From: Edaphocola aurantiacus
GTDB taxonomy: Bacteria > Bacteroidota > Bacteroidia > Chitinophagales > Chitinophagaceae
Direction of reading: 5' to 3'
Length of the DNA: 64,000 bases
Assembly: GCF_019797745.1 (NCBI RefSeq)
Contig: NZ_VOSI01000002.1
Coordinates: 744,001 to 808,000 of the forward strand
Shown here: positions 59,629 through 64,000 of the stretch, piece after piece
Layout of the letters: every line of letters starts with the position of its first letter
Position numbering within the stretch: the first letter of the stretch is position 1
The notes under the pieces: model-generated
The model's database searches: none
Told to the model about the DNA's origin: nothing
Seen by the model: only the letters and a program-made list of their open reading frames with translations
Program-made: the position numbers and the translations under genes

Positions 59629-60381
59629 ATGGATATTAAAGCTGCAATACAGAGCGCTACTTTACCGGACCATATAGCTATTATTATGGACGGTAACGGC
59701 CGGTGGGCAAAAGAAAAAGGAGAGAGCCGTATTGTGGGCCACTATGAAGGCGTAGTGTCTGTAAGGGATATTGTAGAAGGTTGCGGAGAGCTGGGTATCA
59801 AATACCTGACCTTATATGCATTTTCTACAGAAAACTGGAATCGCCCTAAGGCAGAAGTGGATGCGCTGATGGAGCTTATGGTCAGTACCATACGCCTGGA
59901 AGCAGAACAATTGAAAAAGAATAATGTACGCCTGAGACTGATCGGTAATATGAACGATCTGCCGGAGACCTGTCAGAAGGAGATGCAGGAGGGAATGGAT
60001 ATTACAGCCGGTTGTACCGGTCTTACCCTTATCCTTGCTCTGAGCTATAGTGCCAAATGGGAGATCATCGAAGCAGCAAAACGCATAGCCCGAGAAGTAG
60101 CAGCAGGCACCCTGAAAGAAGAAGATATAAATGATGCCTATTTCAGCCAATGCCTGACGACAGCAGACTTTCCGGATCCGGAACTGCTGATCCGTACCAG
60201 TGGTGAGCATAGGATCAGTAATTTCCTGTTATACCAGATTGCGTATAGCGAACTGTATTTTACAGATGTACCCTGGCCGGCTTTCCGGAAACAGGAATTA
60301 TATGAAGCTATTTTGAACTATCAGCAGAGAGAAAGACGCTTCGGAATGACCAGCGAGCAGTTAAATGCAGACGAAAAGTAA
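59629..60381 (+). CDS. uppS: Isoprenyl transferase (undecaprenyl diphosphate synthase)
   Basis: Start at ATG 59629 (MDIKAAIQSATLPDH). The 250-residue protein has IMDGNGRWAKEKG (20-32) with the metal-binding D21, TLYAFSTENWNRP, and LLIRTSGEHRISNFL. It condenses isopentenyl units to the C55 carrier lipid for peptidoglycan. A TACCTTTG box lies at 59581-59588. Confidence 0.95.
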   Translation: MDIKAAIQSATLPDHIAIIMDGNGRWAKEKGESRIVGHYEGVVSVRDIVEGCGELGIKYLTLYAFSTENWNRPKAEVDALMELMVSTIRLEAEQLKKNNVRLRLIGNMNDLPETCQKEMQEGMDITAGCTGLTLILALSYSAKWEIIEAAKRIAREVAAGTLKEEDINDAYFSQCLTTADFPDPELLIRTSGEHRISNFLLYQIAYSELYFTDVPWPAFRKQELYEAILNYQQRERRFGMTSEQLNADEK

Positions 60382-60430
60382 TTATTTCACGCTTTTTGCG
60401 TTAAAACAATAAAATTATAAAACCATTTTA

Positions 60431-63169
60431 ATGGATCTTAAGTATATAAAAAGTGTAGCAACCCTAACCTGTGCGGCTGTTACCTTTGCTATTACCTCGG
60501 CAGATGCACAGCACCTGAGCGATCCGGGCAATAACAACACTCAGACTAAGGAAGTCAATTTCGGTGAAACAGATATCGAAGGAGAGTTCCAGATTGCAGG
60601 AGTGAAGGTGAGCGGAGTCAAATTTGCCGATTCTGCTACTGTTCTGGAAGTTGCCGGATTGAAAGTCGGACAGCATGTAAAGTTGCCATATGATCAGGAG
60701 ATTGCAAGATCCATCCGTGTATTATGGAACCAGGCCATGTTCTCTAATGTTGAAATCATCATCAACAAGATCGACGGGAATAAAATATACCTTACCATCC
60801 ATCTCGACGAACGTCCACGCCTGACTACATTCAAGTTTACTGGAATTACCAATACTCAGCAAGCAGAAATAAAAGAAAAGCTTGGCCTGGTGAGCAATAA
60901 AATGATCACCAATGCCATGAAGAAGGATATTGAAAGCAGAACCCGTCATTACCTGATGGAGAAGGGCTTTCGCAATGCCAGCGTGAGCATCATTGAAGCA
61001 GTAGACCCTAAAGTGCTGAACGGCGCCAGCCTGACTATTAACGTAGAAAAAGGCAGCAAAGTGAAGATCAATAATATCAACTTTGTCGGCAATGAATCAT
61101 TTTACGGTGCCCGCCTGAAAAGGAATATGAAAGGCACCAAAGAAATGGCCCGCATCTCTTTATATCCTGCAGATGAATTTACTGCTTACCCGAAACCGGA
61201 AAGAAAGTTCAGTAATTATATGAACCAGAGCGGACCGCTGTCTTTAAGTAAGACACTGGACGCTGTGAATCCGTATTTCCGTTACGGCATCATGTCTGCC
61301 TCAAAGTTTGATGAGAAAAAATATGATGAGGATAAGGCAAGCGTAATCAGTTTTTACAATACTTCTGGTTACCGCGATGCACAGATCGTAAAAGATACCG
61401 TTTATAATGTAGAGAATGGTAATATCAATATTGATATTAAGGTAGATGAAGGACAGAAATATTATTTCGGTGACATCAACTGGAAAGGTAATACCAAACA
61501 TAGCGACTCTGTACTGAATCAGTTACTGGGCGTTAAGCGTGGTGATGTATACAATAAAGAACTGCTGGAATCCAAAATCAGGGGTCAGGCTACAATGACC
61601 GGAGGTATTGATGTAGGTAGTATTTACCTGAACAATGGGTATCTGGGTTATCGTGCAGAAGCAGTGGAAAGAGCAATCCGTAAGGATACTATCGATTTCG
61701 ATATCATCGTAAATGAAGGTCCGCAGTTCCGTGTGAAAAATATCAATATCATCGGTAATGACCGTACCAATGATTATGTACTCAGAAGAGAGATGGAGAC
61801 CATGCCTGGTGATATTTACAATCAGTCCAGCCTGGTAAGTTCAATCCGTCGCGTTTCTGCTCTGGGTTATATCGATGCAACTAAAGTGAATCCTATTCCT
61901 AAACCGAATATGCAGGATAAAACAGTGGACATTGACTTTAATATTGCAGAAAAGTCTTCAGATCAGCTGGAATTATCTGCCGGTTACGGTGGAGGTATCG
62001 GTTTCACCGGTACAGCAGGTATTACATTTAATAACTTCTCCCTGAAGAACCTATTTAAAACAAAGAACTGGGATCCATTGCCAATGGGAGACGGACAGAA
62101 ATTGTCTTTCCGTTATCAGTCCAGCGGTTTATGGTATAACTCCTTGTCTTTCTCGTTTACAGAGCCATGGTTAGGTGGTAAGAAACCGATCGCATTGAGT
62201 GTAAGTGCTACTTATGGCCGTTATGCACTGAACGATCAGGGGTATAACAGTACTACAGGACGTCCGATCGCTTCTCCGTACGATAAATATATCCGTAACA
62301 TCGGTGGTGGCGTAACACTAAGCCGTCGTTTGACCTGGCCGGATAATAACTTTATCCTTTCTGTAGGGGTAGACTATATGAACTTTAAGCTGAAAGATTA
62401 TCCGCTGCTGCAAACAGAAATGCCGGAGTATCGCAACGGTTATTCCAATAACCTGGCTTTAAAATTAACACTGGCCAGAAATACAATTGATCAGCCAATC
62501 TATCCGCGTTCCGGTTCCAACATTATGCTGAGCCTGGCATTTACCCCACCGGTATCTGCATTCAGCGATAATGATTACAGCACGATGACGGCCCGTGAGA
62601 AATATAAATGGGTAGAGTATCATAAATATAAATTCACTGCTGACTGGTACCAGCGCATTGCCGGTAACCTGGTGTTGAAACTGAGTACTAAATACGGTTT
62701 CCTTGGCTACTACAACAAAAACCTGGGCTTCTCTCCGTTTGAGCGCTTCCAGGTGGGTGGTGACGGTCTTTCCGGCTTCAACTACTTCGTAGGTCGCGAT
62801 ATCGTAGCACACAGAGGTTATGATGTATACAGCAGCTTTGACGGAACCAGCACAACAACCAACAGTTATACGATCTTTAATAAATACACCGCGGAGGTAC
62901 GTTATCCGTTCTCCCTGGATCCGAGTGCGACCATCTTCGGTCTGGCCTTCTTCGAGGCAGCAAACGGGTTTAACAGTATGAAAGACTATAACCCACTGCA
63001 GCTGAAACGCTCAGTAGGTCTGGGTTTAAGGGTTTACCTGCCAATGTTTGGTCTGTTAGGTCTTGACTACGGTATCGGTATCGATAACCTGACCGATGTC
63101 AATGGTAATAAAGTAAAACTGGGTTCTGCTGCGAAGTTCACCTTCATGTTAGGTCAGGAACCACAATAA
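60431..63169 (+). CDS. bamA: Outer-membrane protein assembly factor BamA
   Basis: The 912-residue protein has a signal peptide (to SADAQ), several POTRA domains (~60-510) and a C-terminal 16-stranded barrel with the lid-type FQVGGDGLSGFNYFVGRD and SLDPSATIFGLAFFEAAN. An extra ~70-residue insertion near 235-310 splits a POTRA. It folds outer-membrane proteins. The uppS-bamA order is common in Bacteroidota. Confidence 0.95.
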   Translation: MDLKYIKSVATLTCAAVTFAITSADAQHLSDPGNNNTQTKEVNFGETDIEGEFQIAGVKVSGVKFADSATVLEVAGLKVGQHVKLPYDQEIARSIRVLWNQAMFSNVEIIINKIDGNKIYLTIHLDERPRLTTFKFTGITNTQQAEIKEKLGLVSNKMITNAMKKDIESRTRHYLMEKGFRNASVSIIEAVDPKVLNGASLTINVEKGSKVKINNINFVGNESFYGARLKRNMKGTKEMARISLYPADEFTAYPKPERKFSNYMNQSGPLSLSKTLDAVNPYFRYGIMSASKFDEKKYDEDKASVISFYNTSGYRDAQIVKDTVYNVENGNINIDIKVDEGQKYYFGDINWKGNTKHSDSVLNQLLGVKRGDVYNKELLESKIRGQATMTGGIDVGSIYLNNGYLGYRAEAVERAIRKDTIDFDIIVNEGPQFRVKNINIIGNDRTNDYVLRREMETMPGDIYNQSSLVSSIRRVSALGYIDATKVNPIPKPNMQDKTVDIDFNIAEKSSDQLELSAGYGGGIGFTGTAGITFNNFSLKNLFKTKNWDPLPMGDGQKLSFRYQSSGLWYNSLSFSFTEPWLGGKKPIALSVSATYGRYALNDQGYNSTTGRPIASPYDKYIRNIGGGVTLSRRLTWPDNNFILSVGVDYMNFKLKDYPLLQTEMPEYRNGYSNNLALKLTLARNTIDQPIYPRSGSNIMLSLAFTPPVSAFSDNDYSTMTAREKYKWVEYHKYKFTADWYQRIAGNLVLKLSTKYGFLGYYNKNLGFSPFERFQVGGDGLSGFNYFVGRDIVAHRGYDVYSSFDGTSTTTNSYTIFNKYTAEVRYPFSLDPSATIFGLAFFEAANGFNSMKDYNPLQLKRSVGLGLRVYLPMFGLLGLDYGIGIDNLTDVNGNKVKLGSAAKFTFMLGQEPQ

Positions 63170-63191
63170 TATTTGCATCCGAATTGGATAT

Positions 63192-63225
63192 AAAAAAGCT
63201 GCCGCGATACCGCGGCAGCTTTTTT
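63192..63225 (+). terminator. Terminator after bamA
   Basis: A 15-bp perfect stem AAAAAAGCTGCCGCG/CGCGGCAGCTTTTTT with an ATAC loop and a T-run on both sides. Confidence 0.92.
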
Positions 63226-63259
63226 ATATGATACACAGTGATATTGATCGAATAAGCCG

Positions 63260-63267
63260 TAAATTTG
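63260..63267 (+). promoter_or_regulatory. Probable -7 box of the beta-lactamase promoter
   Basis: TAAATTTG matches TAnnTTTG, 19 bp before the ATG at 63287. TTG at 63244-63246 is only 13 bp away, shorter than the usual spacing. Confidence 0.45.
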
Positions 63268-63286
63268 CGGCAAAAATATACTGAGC

Positions 63287-64000
63287 ATGATGATGCATAA
63301 AATAAAAGTAGCTGTTGCAGCATTAGGTATCGCACTGGGTCTGGCCTCCTGCAGTGATGTAAGGATCAATGATCATGATGAGTGGAAGCCTGTGTTTGAT
63401 AAATATAAAGTCACAGAAGGATGTTTCGAGTATTACGATAATAACAAAGAAGAAGCTAACTATTATAATAAAGAGCGTTGTTCTAAACGCATGAGTCCGG
63501 CATCTACTTTTAAAATCTTCAATTCACTTGTTGCACTGGAAACCGGTGTAGCGCTGGATGAGCAGATGAAGATCAAATGGGATGGTGTAGCGCGCAGACC
63601 GGAATGGGACAAAGACCTGACCATGGCAGAAGCATTTAAAGTAAGTGCAGTGCCTTATTACCAGGAGCTGGCCCGCCGTATCGGGGCAAAGGAAATGCAG
63701 CATTACCTGGATACAGTGCAGTATGGCAATATGCAGATCGGCAATCAGATCGATCAGTTCTGGCTGAACGATACATTACAGATCACTCCGGACGAACAGG
63801 TAGGCTTTATGAAGCGTTTGTATCATGATGAGTTACCTTTCTCGCCACGCAGCCAGCGTATCGTAAAAGGGATGATGCTTCAGGAAACGGCTAATGATTA
63901 CCAACTGTACTACAAAACCGGATGGTCCAGCATTGACGGTGCAAAAGAAGATATCCTGTGGGTGGTAGGTTATGCAGAAACGGTACACAGACTTAAGAAT
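63287..64000 (+). CDS. Class D beta-lactamase, lipoprotein, cut by the right edge
   Basis: The first 238 codons are visible and the frame is open at the edge. A lipoprotein signal ends LASC (Cys22). Class D motifs are all present: S73-T-F-K76, S120-A-V122, Y146-G-N148 and K210-T-G212, so the enzyme should be active on penicillins. It acts in the periplasm, membrane-anchored. It is an OXA-like chromosomal enzyme, outside the ICE. Only the C-terminal part is missing. Confidence 0.92.
   Translation, partial: MMMHKIKVAVAALGIALGLASCSDVRINDHDEWKPVFDKYKVTEGCFEYYDNNKEEANYYNKERCSKRMSPASTFKIFNSLVALETGVALDEQMKIKWDGVARRPEWDKDLTMAEAFKVSAVPYYQELARRIGAKEMQHYLDTVQYGNMQIGNQIDQFWLNDTLQITPDEQVGFMKRLYHDELPFSPRSQRIVKGMMLQETANDYQLYYKTGWSSIDGAKEDILWVVGYAETVHRLKN

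Noticed and set aside
1-64000. CRISPR array, insertion sequence or transposase
   Set aside because: No regularly spaced repeats and no transposase motifs were seen on either strand.

Overview
The window reads as a Bacteroidota chromosome, most likely from the Chitinophagaceae/Sphingobacteriaceae side of the phylum. The evidence is TAnnTTTG-type promoter boxes, a T9SS C-terminal sorting domain, DUF3276 and DUF983 proteins, the uppS-bamA gene pair, and Bacteroidetes-type Tra proteins. No species can be named from the sequence alone.

Positions 1 to about 40,740 look like the right-hand part of an integrative conjugative element (ICE). Its integrase (39116-40537, minus) lies next to two tandem tRNA-Lys genes (40744-40928), the probable attachment site. 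The left end, relaxase, coupling protein and ParA-like genes are not in the window. The ICE has three zones. (1) Cargo, 1-17272: two LytTR membrane regulators, each head-to-head with a small unknown gene; a large DUF4365 protein; an SOS-type mutagenesis cassette (S24 repressor with a clear palindromic operator, Y-family polymerase, DnaE-like polymerase) with an SRAP gene nearby; an AT-rich RES-domain + DUF4365 gene pair; and a three-gene minus-strand operon (predicted Mrr-like nuclease, a protein with two CCxxH motifs, and a coiled-coil protein with a C-terminal membrane anchor). (2) Transfer operon, 17718-32483: RteC-like protein, TraE, F, G (VirB4), J (VirB6), K (VirB8), L, M (VirB10) and N (VirB9), three TraI-like paralogues, and a PAPS-reductase-like enzyme inserted among them. 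(3) Post-tra accessory genes, 32509-38807: DUF3945-like proteins, a Dam-type DNA methylase, a DUF3560 protein and small unknowns, several ending in a basic Lys/Gly-rich tail.

From 40744 to the right edge is ordinary chromosome: MBL hydrolase, YkuK-type protein, scpB, MlaE-type permease, tig, tRNA-Leu, ruvB, recX, AraC regulator, apaG, rlmH, L,D-transpeptidase, secreted metalloprotease, S4 protein, DUF3276 protein, LMW phosphatase, a membrane sugar dehydratase, a beta-barrel protein, uppS, bamA and a class D beta-lactamase cut by the edge. A CarboxypepD_reg gene at 47078-47792 carries two visible lesions.

The strongest candidates for an undescribed system are the minus-strand operon at 14427-17272 and the RES/DUF4365 pair at 9996-11990. 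Both look like defence or conflict modules. The SOS polymerase cassette with its own repressor is a further unit that could couple DNA damage to mutagenesis and possibly to ICE behaviour.
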